A stretch of DNA of 64,000 nucleotides from Cladocopium goreaui (lineage: Eukaryota > Sar > Dinophyceae > Suessiales > Symbiodiniaceae): the NCBI GenBank assembly GCA_947184155.2, contig CAMXCT020002768.1, forward strand, positions 1 through 64,000, read 5' to 3'. Under the pieces are notes generated by a model, which searched no databases, was not told the DNA's origin, and saw nothing but the letters and a program-made list of their open reading frames with translations. A program made the position numbers and the translations under genes. Position 1 is the first letter of the stretch, and each line of letters opens with the position of its first letter. Positions 21,413-29,924 of this stretch are shown here, in pieces.

Positions 21413-22717
21413 ATGGCGTCCCAGGACCTGATCTCCCAATACAGCGCGGATATGAATGGAATTCCTCCTTCCCAGCCGGATCGTTCTCGCACACCCCCTC
21501 GTCATCAACATGGATGGCACCAAGCAGTACCTGCGTTCCGGGGCCCGATGCACTACGCAATGACGACCCATCGACCTTTCTGGAACCCATCCGGAATACC
21601 GCCTCCACCACCTACATCTCCATCGTTCCCAACACGCCCACCATGGACTCCACCTACGACACTTTTTCCGCCTACACCGCCTCCGTGCTCACAGACACCT
21701 CCCAACAATGCCAATTTTGCACCTCAACGCCATCCTTTTACACCGAGATCGCCGAGACCTCTGTCATCCCCGGGAGCAAGTTCCACGGTCAACGAAGGAT
21801 ATACATGCAGACCAATTGAAATCCCACCAGTGGAGAACTGGAAACCTGATGTCGACTTCCACGACTCCAACAAGATCAATGGTTTGGACTTTCCCTCCAG
21901 AATTCGACAGAGCAGATTCTCAAGCTACAAGGACATTGAAGGGATGGATCCTTTACAAGTCCCACTCTGGAAGTTCTTGTACCAGGGCTTGCACAATACC
22001 TGGCTTCGTCGTGTTGCATACGGAAGAGAAACCTTCGTTCTTCCTTTTGACAACATAGGCACTACAGTATTTGTGGCTGAATTGGTATCACAACTTCGCA
22101 CCCGCAATGTGGATTTGGACAAACTGGCTACCTTTCGAGCTCGCTCGGCAGGCCAATGTCTCAACCAGAAGGAAGCAACTCAAAACATGGCCAAAGACGT
22201 TGCTCAACTTCTCCAATCCTGGCTCCCGACTCAACCATCAGCGGACGTGGCGAGCCAACAACGCATTCTTGAACTAGAGGCAGAACTGGCCAAGGTCAAA
22301 TCGGCCGGCACTACTTCACCGGGTACGGCACCTCAGGGCTCTACGCCTGCCACGACACCGATTGGACGTGCACTTCAAGGACAACCTGCCGCCTCTACGA
22401 CCTTCGACCCTTCGACTCTACTTATCTCCCCTGGCTCCGTGAACACTTGGCTCGTTGACAATCAACCCACATCATTATCGGACACCCAATACACAAAGTG
22501 GGTGAAAGCCCTGAAGCTACCACAGCCCAAGCAGGACATCTTGGAGAAGAACTTGGAGAAGGTCAACGAATGGTGGCAAAACCAACCCGATGATGCTTCG
22601 AAAACTATCCAACGCGCAAGCGTGGCTATGGGTATTGACCCATGCAAGCACAAAGGGGCCTCCACGGATGAAGTCGTCCTCAAGGTCATGACGGTAGCGT
22701 TATTGATGCACTCCTGA
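21413..22717 (+). CDS. Element B ORF2: proline-rich N-terminus plus helical domain
   Basis: 434 residues from ATG at 21413 (MASQDLISQYSADMNG). An in-frame upstream extension to 21215 exists but is T-rich and unlike coding sequence. Residues 1-120 are Pro-rich. The middle part (WKPDVDFHDSNKINGLDF and onward) looks folded. A short heptad-like segment ILELEAELAKVKS suggests a coiled coil, followed by a Pro/Thr/Ser linker and a final helical domain with WVKALKLPQPKQ. No known family is recognised. A pyrimidine tract plus AG at 21353-21354 lies 58 nt upstream of the start. The position just before the RT ORF fits a second structural or RNA-binding protein. Confidence 0.72.
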   Translation: MASQDLISQYSADMNGIPPSQPDRSRTPPRHQHGWHQAVPAFRGPMHYAMTTHRPFWNPSGIPPPPPTSPSFPTRPPWTPPTTLFPPTPPPCSQTPPNNANFAPQRHPFTPRSPRPLSSPGASSTVNEGYTCRPIEIPPVENWKPDVDFHDSNKINGLDFPSRIRQSRFSSYKDIEGMDPLQVPLWKFLYQGLHNTWLRRVAYGRETFVLPFDNIGTTVFVAELVSQLRTRNVDLDKLATFRARSAGQCLNQKEATQNMAKDVAQLLQSWLPTQPSADVASQQRILELEAELAKVKSAGTTSPGTAPQGSTPATTPIGRALQGQPAASTTFDPSTLLISPGSVNTWLVDNQPTSLSDTQYTKWVKALKLPQPKQDILEKNLEKVNEWWQNQPDDASKTIQRASVAMGIDPCKHKGASTDEVVLKVMTVALLMHS

Positions 22718-22762
22718 CTAGCCGCGTATTTGAAAGCACCTGGCTCAAAAGCAGCCAACATT

Positions 22763-25489
22763 ATGCGCACCCTGGCCGTGGCTCATTCCTGTATCCTTGT
22801 TCTTGCTCTATTGACTCCTTTCACGTTGTCCCCTTCTGTTGATGTCTTTTTTGCTTTTCGGATGCTCCAAACAGTATTGATGGGCCAATATGTGTTATTA
22901 CATCCACGGGCCAATCCGAAACTCCAGGCCTTGCTCAAAGGCACTCCGATGCAGAGTATTTTCTTTTGCAGATCCTGGGATGACTTGTCTGTCGCCCTCC
23001 AATGTTTCAAGCATCCTCAGGCGGTGTATATTCGTTTTTGCCACATTGCTAATTTTCAACCCAAGTTTTATGTTGGTTCCACGTCTTCATTTGTTTTGGA
23101 CCGCGAACACTCTCGCTATCGGAAATTTCTGCAAGTGCAACAACATAAATTCGTGCTGGCCGAAGTTGCCTTACGGTTTTGGTGCAGATTTGACAATTTC
23201 TGGATGTGGTCTGTTTTCCCGATCTACACCAATAAATCCAACTTTTGGGCCTTGGAACAGGCCTTAATTCAATTGTGGCAACCTCGATTGAACACCCCGT
23301 TCATTTACCAGTTTTTCAATTGCCGAAAGGGACTCATTGCACGTACCAAATTTTCCGCCTCCCGACAATTTGGAGCATTTTCCTTGTGGCGGAAACTTCG
23401 CTGGCGATCTACACCCCATCATGTTCGACATGCTCTTCATAGTCCTCTTTTTCATAGACGAGTACAACTTTGGGAGATTATCCAGGATTTGGGCAGTAAC
23501 TCCGTTCGACGCTTCCACATGGAGAAGAAACTACGATCCAACGAAATTGGAGTTCAAGGCTGCTACTTTATCCGACGTCTTGCCAACAACCTTGTAGAAC
23601 CCCAAAGGTCTTACGCCGTCAATGCCATTGACCGAGCTTTGACTTTCTGGAAAGCCAAACGAGTCAGAAAACCGGTTCCTCTTCGTGCGCCTTGGCTACT
23701 ATGCCCCAACTGGACTCGGGATCTTCGACGCCTGCTCACCTCCCACGTTCATCAAACTCGACACTACAACACCACATTGCAGACTCCTTCCACGGCGATT
23801 GTCTTCACAAAGTTCCCCTCGGTGATGGATAGCTTGTGCAATCACAAAGAAGCCGCTACCAAATGGGCTGACGGCGAAACCCCAAAGTGTGCCTGTGATG
23901 CCTTGCGACCTCATGCTCTTTGTGGTCTTCAACTCGATCACCACCTGGTCCTCGACGGCGACAACCTACATTTCGATGATGGCCCACACACATCCATTGC
24001 GACTGGTTCGCTTCAAAACAAAATCTTCCCACCTTCCAAAGAAATCCAGACATCGCTTCGCCTGGCTCTGCGGACATGGACTACCCGAAACTCACTCCCT
24101 TCCTTACAAAAGTCCCACATTGATGAGCTTTGGCATCGTTCTATTCAATCCCACTACCACACACTCAACAACCACATCACTCACAAAGACATCGGCCGCT
24201 TCAAACGTCTTTTTCCAGAAGCCGTCTTCCACAACGAGGACAAGCGAGCTACATCCCTACGAATCTACTGCCCCGTACTCTACTTCCAGTGCCTCACCAC
24301 CACCTTCGCCGACCCGTTGGTATTTCGCAAATTGGAGCAAAGCCCGAGTGACATCATCGAGCGGACCATCGCCGAGATCAACCGCCATTTTGGCAAAGCA
24401 TACCCATGGGAACTTGGTGCTGGACGAGACCTGCCGAATGCCTATGTTCTACCCAAACGGAAGAAACAGTTCAAGGCCGGACGACCCATTGTCAGCTTCT
24501 TTACGGCACCTTTCCGACCCATGCTGAACTGCACTGCCAAGCTGATCTACAACCTTCTACCCCAAGCGTTTCCCCACAACCTGGCAAGGGGTGATGTATT
24601 TGATCTCATCAAGCTCCTCAAGGACACTGACTTTGATTCGCTCCCCACTCCACGAATACACAACCAAGATCTTGCGGGCTTTTTCACAAGCATTGACACT
24701 GACCGCTTCATCGCTAGCTGGCGACTGACCTTGCAGTTCCTCTCGGCCCTCATGAACACCGACCCCGACGAGATCATCTCCGTGAAGGCAACTCCGGGCA
24801 ACAACACAGGGGACGTAGTCAAAGGCCGCACATGCCGTACACTCAATGTGACCAGGAAGATCTTCATTCGGGACATTGAACGCATCATCCTCATGTCTTT
24901 GAAGATGACTCAATTCTCCATTGGCACTACGGTTTTTGAACAAATCCGAGGATCCCCTATGGGCTCCCCACTTAGTCCAGCATTGTGCATGATGGTTGTC
25001 GCACTGTCTGAAGAAATCTGGTACCGAACCTACCGCACCACCCTCAGCAACATGGACCTCACAGCTCGCCTCCTTCGCTATGTGGACAACAGACTGTGCT
25101 TGTCGGACCCCGGCTGGGACTACGAAATCTGCTTCGCCAATTTCCTCCACCCGGAGTTCTACGGCCATCCTATTATTTTGGAAACGGAACCGGACCAGGA
25201 GTTCTTGGGCTTTTGCATCGAGTTCGAGCCTTTTGCCCTTCGCTACAGCCCTCCACGCGACTTCAACCAGGTCATGGCGCCATTCTCCGCATCACCTTTG
25301 GCCGTCCAACTTTCAGGCTTTGTTTCACGATTATTTCTGGTCGCCAAATGCGCGCACCCTGCACATGAACGAACACGAGGTTTTGCCGCATTGCACCGTT
25401 TGTACAGATCTGCAGGTTTTACCGAGTCCGATCTTTTCGCTGCCGCCAAGCCGATTCGTCAATATTTACACGTTTCCTCATTGTGGTAA
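22763..25489 (+). CDS. Element B ORF3: Penelope-like reverse transcriptase with N-terminal GIY-YIG endonuclease
   Basis: 908 residues from the first ATG; starts at 22862 or 22880 are equally possible and would give an ORF2-ORF3 spacer more like the others. GIY-YIG nuclease, residues about 87-178: AVYIR (GIY strand), FYVGSTS (YIG strand), then R114, H116, E165 in LEQALI and N177 in PRLN. A Cys/His cluster KCACDALRPHALCG followed by DHH at 375-394 may bind zinc. RT core about 550-840: motif A QDLAGFFTSID (D636), motif B RGSPMGSPLSP (729-739), motif C RYVDN (Y773-N776), then FLGF. Motif B and the motif A context are Penelope-like. Motif C has YVDN instead of YVDD. The expected reaction is target nicking followed by target-primed reverse transcription in the nucleus. 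Confidence 0.9.
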   Translation: MRTLAVAHSCILVLALLTPFTLSPSVDVFFAFRMLQTVLMGQYVLLHPRANPKLQALLKGTPMQSIFFCRSWDDLSVALQCFKHPQAVYIRFCHIANFQPKFYVGSTSSFVLDREHSRYRKFLQVQQHKFVLAEVALRFWCRFDNFWMWSVFPIYTNKSNFWALEQALIQLWQPRLNTPFIYQFFNCRKGLIARTKFSASRQFGAFSLWRKLRWRSTPHHVRHALHSPLFHRRVQLWEIIQDLGSNSVRRFHMEKKLRSNEIGVQGCYFIRRLANNLVEPQRSYAVNAIDRALTFWKAKRVRKPVPLRAPWLLCPNWTRDLRRLLTSHVHQTRHYNTTLQTPSTAIVFTKFPSVMDSLCNHKEAATKWADGETPKCACDALRPHALCGLQLDHHLVLDGDNLHFDDGPHTSIATGSLQNKIFPPSKEIQTSLRLALRTWTTRNSLPSLQKSHIDELWHRSIQSHYHTLNNHITHKDIGRFKRLFPEAVFHNEDKRATSLRIYCPVLYFQCLTTTFADPLVFRKLEQSPSDIIERTIAEINRHFGKAYPWELGAGRDLPNAYVLPKRKKQFKAGRPIVSFFTAPFRPMLNCTAKLIYNLLPQAFPHNLARGDVFDLIKLLKDTDFDSLPTPRIHNQDLAGFFTSIDTDRFIASWRLTLQFLSALMNTDPDEIISVKATPGNNTGDVVKGRTCRTLNVTRKIFIRDIERIILMSLKMTQFSIGTTVFEQIRGSPMGSPLSPALCMMVVALSEEIWYRTYRTTLSNMDLTARLLRYVDNRLCLSDPGWDYEICFANFLHPEFYGHPIILETEPDQEFLGFCIEFEPFALRYSPPRDFNQVMAPFSASPLAVQLSGFVSRLFLVAKCAHPAHERTRGFAALHRLYRSAGFTESDLFAAAKPIRQYLHVSSLW

Positions 25490-25662
25490 AATCCTGAACC
25501 GTCTTGCCGCTGGCGCTTACGTTTCATTACTCACACCTTGCTGAAAGTTTCACCTATTTGGACCTTATTTGAATTTATTTGATCTCGGAATAGTGCTTTT
25601 CCAGCTGGCTTACCCTCAAACTCGGCTTCATTTCCTTGTTGGCCCATATTCGACGCATTGTT

Positions 25663-26295
25663 ATGGCTTCCTCGTCTCCTACGACGTCAATTCCGATTCA
25701 AGAACCAGTGTTTCTTCAATTTCTTCACGATGTTCACCATGCTTACCTTCTACTACATCGAGCAATGGCGCTACTACCACCCACACTCATTCCCAACATC
25801 GAACCTACTCCTCTTCCCAGTACAGACGTATGGACTCAACCTGATGGGCTACGACCACATTATTCGGACCAGACCAACGCCTTCATTGACAATGCCCCCA
25901 TCCCATCGCCGGATATGGCGGAGGAAGAGACACTTATGGATGAACTGGTGGAAACCCATCTCCCTGAGCCACACCAACATGTTGCTGCTCCGCCTCCTGA
26001 TGTTTTACCTGCACCTTCGAAGCTTTCTACCAGAACACCATCACCGCCGAATCGCAAACAGAAAGCCAAATCCGCTCCAAAGGCGCCTGCCAAGCGTCGT
26101 CGCCGACGTGACCAATCCCGATCCCGCTCCTCGAGCCCACTGTCACTCTGGACCTCCGAAGACAAACAGAAACTACGCACTCTGAAGGCTGACGAGAAGT
26201 CTCGATTTTCATGGAAGGTGATCTCGACCAAGATGGGCAAGTCTGAGGAAGATGTTCGCTCTATGTGGAATAAGATCAAAGACAAACTTGGCTGA
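25663..26295 (+). CDS. Element B ORF4: basic protein with C-terminal Myb/SANT-like domain
   Basis: 210 residues from ATG 25663 (MASSSPTTSIPIQEP). The first half is acidic and Pro-rich. Then follows a strongly basic stretch (KAPAKRRRRRDQSRSRSS) that could act as a nuclear localisation signal. The last ~50 residues have the Myb/SANT spacing: LWTSEDKQKL, SWKVISTKMG, then DVRSMWNKIKDKL, with three tryptophans at the usual positions. Such domains bind DNA, so a role in target-site or element-DNA binding is plausible but inferred. A pyrimidine tract and AG at 25603-25604 lie 58 nt upstream of the ATG. Confidence 0.75.
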   Translation: MASSSPTTSIPIQEPVFLQFLHDVHHAYLLLHRAMALLPPTLIPNIEPTPLPSTDVWTQPDGLRPHYSDQTNAFIDNAPIPSPDMAEEETLMDELVETHLPEPHQHVAAPPPDVLPAPSKLSTRTPSPPNRKQKAKSAPKAPAKRRRRRDQSRSRSSSPLSLWTSEDKQKLRTLKADEKSRFSWKVISTKMGKSEEDVRSMWNKIKDKLG

Positions 26296-26468
26296 CCAAC
26301 GACATATGCAAACCAAGAAAAAAGAACTTGCGGCACTGTATCCCAGCTTTACTAATCCTTGGACCTTCCTTCTGGGAATTTTTCTTCTCGTTAATCTTCA
26401 GAACCATGGGCGTTGTTGCCCCATTGAATTTTGACACGTCGTATCACACAACCCGCCAGCCATTTATT

Positions 26469-27140
26469 ATGTCTCTCCGCATTCACCTGGACCGCTATTG
26501 CCAACTGCGAGCTATGTCCCACGAGAGGATCTCACCTACACGACGCTCACGCTCTCCAACACGGGCATCGTCCTCCGCTATGGGCTCTTCGTCACTTCAG
26601 TATCCACCCAATCGGACTCCGCCTTCGACACCCCACCGACCAGTTATTTTCCAATTGGACCTGAAGCCGATGCAGCAACTGGCCGTCCGCAACCCTTACT
26701 ACAACATCTTGACCCCCAAGGTAGCGGGCAACCTCCCTACGGCCACCTATGATAGCCTGTTCCAGACGTTCAAGGTGATCTACCCGGACTATGCTCGCAG
26801 TCATTTTGTTTCCGACCTCAAAAAAGTAGTCACCGATACGCTGCTACAACGATGGTCGATACACCTACCAGCTTCCGACTTCTACATGATGATTGACACC
26901 GATCAAGGAGCTCAGATGCTTGATGACCTTCCTCATTCTCTTCTGGACGTTTTGAACTGGTTTTATCCGACATGGAAAACTCACCAACATCTCGATGCCT
27001 TCACGACTCGTGAGTGTTCACCTTTGCTGCTGACACCCCATCCAGATGCACAAGACACCGGCTTCGCTGTACATGTCCAAGTGATTCCCCGTGGGCATCC
27101 ATTCGTCACGGCCACCAGATATACTAAGGCGGCTGAGTGA
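26469..27140 (+). CDS. Element B ORF5: paralogue of ORF7
   Basis: 223 residues from ATG 26469 (MSLRIHLDRYCQL); ATG 26406 is an in-frame alternative. A short N-terminal Arg/Ser region (SPTRRSRSPTRASSS) precedes a folded domain. Aligned to ORF7 it shares PVIFQLDLKPMQQL vs PVLILVDFSPLQAL, YDSLFQTF vs YELEALFTW, LLQRWSIHL vs LRSQWDIQI, and DVLNWFYPTWK with TRECSPLLL vs QLLEEYRPEWR with SRESSLLI. No known family is recognised. A pyrimidine-AG site lies at 26400-26401. Confidence 0.7.
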   Translation: MSLRIHLDRYCQLRAMSHERISPTRRSRSPTRASSSAMGSSSLQYPPNRTPPSTPHRPVIFQLDLKPMQQLAVRNPYYNILTPKVAGNLPTATYDSLFQTFKVIYPDYARSHFVSDLKKVVTDTLLQRWSIHLPASDFYMMIDTDQGAQMLDDLPHSLLDVLNWFYPTWKTHQHLDAFTTRECSPLLLTPHPDAQDTGFAVHVQVIPRGHPFVTATRYTKAAE

Positions 27141-27368
27141 TTAGCCTTCCAGATAGATCTTGGCGATGCTCACATCTATGAGGAAAAAGGAAAACATTCG
27201 TTATGATGTCCGCCATCCTGGTTTTGGTTTTCCATGGTCTCCTTCACTTCTTTCTTTTCTTTTCCTTTTGTTGATGTTCGTTATTCATCCCGTCGTCATT
27301 GACCTTTCTCATGGCTCTTTGGCTTCAGTCCAGCGTATTCCGAAACCATATTATTGTTTTTGTACACG

Positions 27369-28055
27369 ATGACCTCCAATACGGATGATCCTGCTCGATC
27401 GGTTTCACACCGTTCCCCACCTACATCCCTACATGGCCCAGTTCCACATCTACCTCCTGATGATCCTACTTCGGCATCGTATATCCCTCGCGAAGCACGA
27501 ACCATCCCGACCTCGACAACTGTTCATTCCGTATTCATCAAGAAGCTGAGCTACCCGTTGTCTAACCGTCCGGATGAACTTTGGGTCGTGGAAAGGACAA
27601 TTGATGGTATTGAAACGTGGAAACCTGTGGAAACCTTTCTGGAGAACATGCACCTCACCACTGATCAGGCGACCCTACGTACCACGGCTAATCATTGGCG
27701 CCGACACTATGACGTACCAATTCAATCATCATCCTCCTCCCCTATGACAACTGCTGTTCCTGTTCTACCACACCCTGAACACTCCAATGTCTATGTTTCC
27801 CAACCGTATGAAGCAATACCGGACCAACTCTATATTTTGCAGTCATGCTGGGGACGCTCTGCGCAACATCACTCTCAAGGAACTACCACCTCCTTATATT
27901 GGCCACCATGGCGATCTACACCACCTTCGTCACCACCGGCAACATTACAACGTACTTTACATCTCACTCGGCCCACCGTCCCTCCTCAACAAGTACAAGG
28001 TCCACGGGATGCGAACGATACGGACCCGATGGATATGTCAGACTCCAGTGTGTAA
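27369..28055 (+). CDS. Element B ORF6: paralogue of ORF8
   Basis: 228 residues from ATG 27369 (MTSNTDDPARSVSH). Pro/Ser-rich ends flank a ~70-residue conserved core: TVHSVFIKKLSYPL, a WKPVETF segment and TTANHWRRHYDVPI. ORF8 has the corresponding VVHQIQFKVITHS and RTADYWRHHFEIPL. The function is unknown. A pyrimidine-AG site at 27327-27328 is 40 nt upstream of the ATG. An overlapping + frame beginning near 27787 belongs to the ORF7 frame and is not coding here. Confidence 0.68.
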   Translation: MTSNTDDPARSVSHRSPPTSLHGPVPHLPPDDPTSASYIPREARTIPTSTTVHSVFIKKLSYPLSNRPDELWVVERTIDGIETWKPVETFLENMHLTTDQATLRTTANHWRRHYDVPIQSSSSSPMTTAVPVLPHPEHSNVYVSQPYEAIPDQLYILQSCWGRSAQHHSQGTTTSLYWPPWRSTPPSSPPATLQRTLHLTRPTVPPQQVQGPRDANDTDPMDMSDSSV

Positions 28056-28236
28056 TACACCACATTATTTGTCGGCACCGGAAAAGAACAGTGCTTTACC
28101 GTCTTTTTGTGACCACTTACTAGGTAGACCGTTTCTCTTCAATTTTCAACACTTTGAGCTTTATTCTTTGGTCATTATCAACCTATTCTGCAGCTTGGGC
28201 TTTCCGCTTTATCTTCGACACTCGACATTAGACGCC

Positions 28237-28830
28237 ATGGCTCATTCTTCTCGGCCCCATCCATATCGCGCTACATCCACGATTGAGACACCACTGGGTA
28301 CACGAACCATTGGATGGTTTGCTGGACATCGAGGCCTTCCTGGTGATGTAAACCCTCCTCCAAACCGACCTGTTCTTATCTTGGTTGACTTCTCTCCCCT
28401 ACAGGCATTGACTCATCGCAGCGAACCTGACCGTGAACACTACATGGCTATGGCCAGCTCCAATTTCAGAAATGTTAGTGGCTACGAACTGGAGGCTCTG
28501 TTTACCTGGTCGCGTCAGATGGAACCAGTTGAAGCCGGCCTCATCCCAATTGCCGAACTACGCTTCTGTATTTCCAAAAGATTGAGGTCCCAATGGGACA
28601 TCCAAATTGATCCCTCGAATTTGGAGTTTCGCTTTTGCGACCTGGACGGTGATACATTCCAAGTCTCCAATGATATGACGATCTTGCAGCTTTTGGAGGA
28701 ATACCGACCTGAATGGCGACTTCGGCAGTACAATTCCCGCGAATCCTCTTTGCTCATTCCGGGTACCACACAGCCTTTTGTACTACGTTTGCAATGCTAC
28801 AAAATTAGCTCCGGTGTGATCCTGCCCTGA
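28237..28830 (+). CDS. Element B ORF7: paralogue of ORF5
   Basis: 197 residues from ATG 28237 (MAHSSRPHPYRATST). The frame is open upstream to 27787, but that part overlaps ORF6 and a T-rich spacer, and a pyrimidine-AG site at 28192-28193 supports the internal ATG. The fold is the one described for ORF5, without the Arg/Ser N-terminus. Divergence from ORF5 is deep, with only scattered conserved motifs, so the duplication is old and both copies have been kept intact. Confidence 0.7.
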   Translation: MAHSSRPHPYRATSTIETPLGTRTIGWFAGHRGLPGDVNPPPNRPVLILVDFSPLQALTHRSEPDREHYMAMASSNFRNVSGYELEALFTWSRQMEPVEAGLIPIAELRFCISKRLRSQWDIQIDPSNLEFRFCDLDGDTFQVSNDMTILQLLEEYRPEWRLRQYNSRESSLLIPGTTQPFVLRLQCYKISSGVILP

Positions 28831-29093
28831 TACGCTAGCCGGCCAAAAAAGACCATGCTGCAGGGTTTTCAATTCTCCCTTGACTCCTCACCAACATAAA
28901 GGATTCTTTGATTTCTACTTTATTTGACTTTGAGCTGTGGCTTCTCCGTCGCAATTGAACCGCTTGATTGAGGACTGGACTTCACTTTTATCATCATTGT
29001 GAATGTTATCATTTTCGGGATTGGCTTATATTTGCAATTCTTGATGCCTCAGCCGTTGTTGCACTATTTCTCGCATTTCTGACAGTTTCACCC

Positions 29094-29819
29094 ATGGAAC
29101 ACAAACGAGACGCGACCGTGGCGGGCTTGTCTTGGCCTTCGAATCCTACCCGTGGACTCGCTCCTACCAACCCAGTTCAAGTACCAGACGCCCAGACTTC
29201 TGCACTATGTCACTCAGGCCCTCCTGACACTACTACCAACCCTACGTCGGCACCCTTGGTCACTGACAGTACGGCTCCTGACACGGGTACTATGGCCCAT
29301 TCTGATACATATTCAGGACCAGCACCTCCTGGCGTCCCGTTTCCGACGGAGTCAAGTTCTGCACACAACTACCTCCATCATGCTCAATTCTCTTCTCGCG
29401 TGGTTCACCAGATCCAATTCAAGGTCATTACCCACTCCAACAACACCAGGGAGCTATTCATTGAAGAAATCCCCTTGTTAGGGCATTCCCGATGTCGTGA
29501 CCCTGAACACTACTTTTATGGTCTTTCGGGCAACTGGGAGTGGTCCCTGCGTACAGCGGACTATTGGCGACATCATTTCGAGATTCCTCTTGTACACGGA
29601 CACCATCCTTTTCACAATGTGCCCATTGAGACGACATCTCCTGCAGATGAACCGAGCCTAACCACCCGGCTCCATGAATTAGCCAAAGATCTATCTGACA
29701 CCTTGAAGGCTGCTACGGCATCTGGGGAACTCAATCAGACTTGGGCGATGGTTGAACGTATGAGCTTCCACGATGCTATCGAAGTCCTTCTACAAGCTCC
29801 GAATTCCTCTTCTGACTGA
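29094..29819 (+). CDS. Element B ORF8: paralogue of ORF6
   Basis: 241 residues from ATG 29094 (MEHKRDATVAGLSWP). Pro/Thr-rich N-terminus, then the core shared with ORF6 (VVHQIQFKVITHS through RTADYWRHHFEIPL). An extra C-terminal helical segment (LHELAKDLSDTLKAAT and following) is absent from ORF6. An AG at 29051-29052 lies 41 nt upstream. It is the last ORF, 105 nt before the right terminal repeat. Confidence 0.7.
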   Translation: MEHKRDATVAGLSWPSNPTRGLAPTNPVQVPDAQTSALCHSGPPDTTTNPTSAPLVTDSTAPDTGTMAHSDTYSGPAPPGVPFPTESSSAHNYLHHAQFSSRVVHQIQFKVITHSNNTRELFIEEIPLLGHSRCRDPEHYFYGLSGNWEWSLRTADYWRHHFEIPLVHGHHPFHNVPIETTSPADEPSLTTRLHELAKDLSDTLKAATASGELNQTWAMVERMSFHDAIEVLLQAPNSSSD

Positions 29820-29924
29820 AGTGATCGCCCGTTTGTACATTAGATTATTACAGGTTCACTTTCCGCCAGCGAAGTTCTTCCAAAAAATCCAACCTCGCTA
29901 CATGCGAGGTGTGTGTGTGTGTGT
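29820..29924 (+). other. Element B 3' region with pre-repeat hairpin
   Basis: Non-coding. It contains a perfect hairpin ACCTCGC-TACAT-GCGAGGT (29892-29910) followed by a (GT)n run touching the right repeat. Element A has an unrelated-sequence hairpin at the corresponding place (16822-16842), so the structure rather than the sequence may matter. Confidence 0.55.

Noticed and set aside
23699..25168. Minus-strand ORFs opposite ORF3
   Set aside because: They lie antisense to conserved RT motifs and have no domain of their own.
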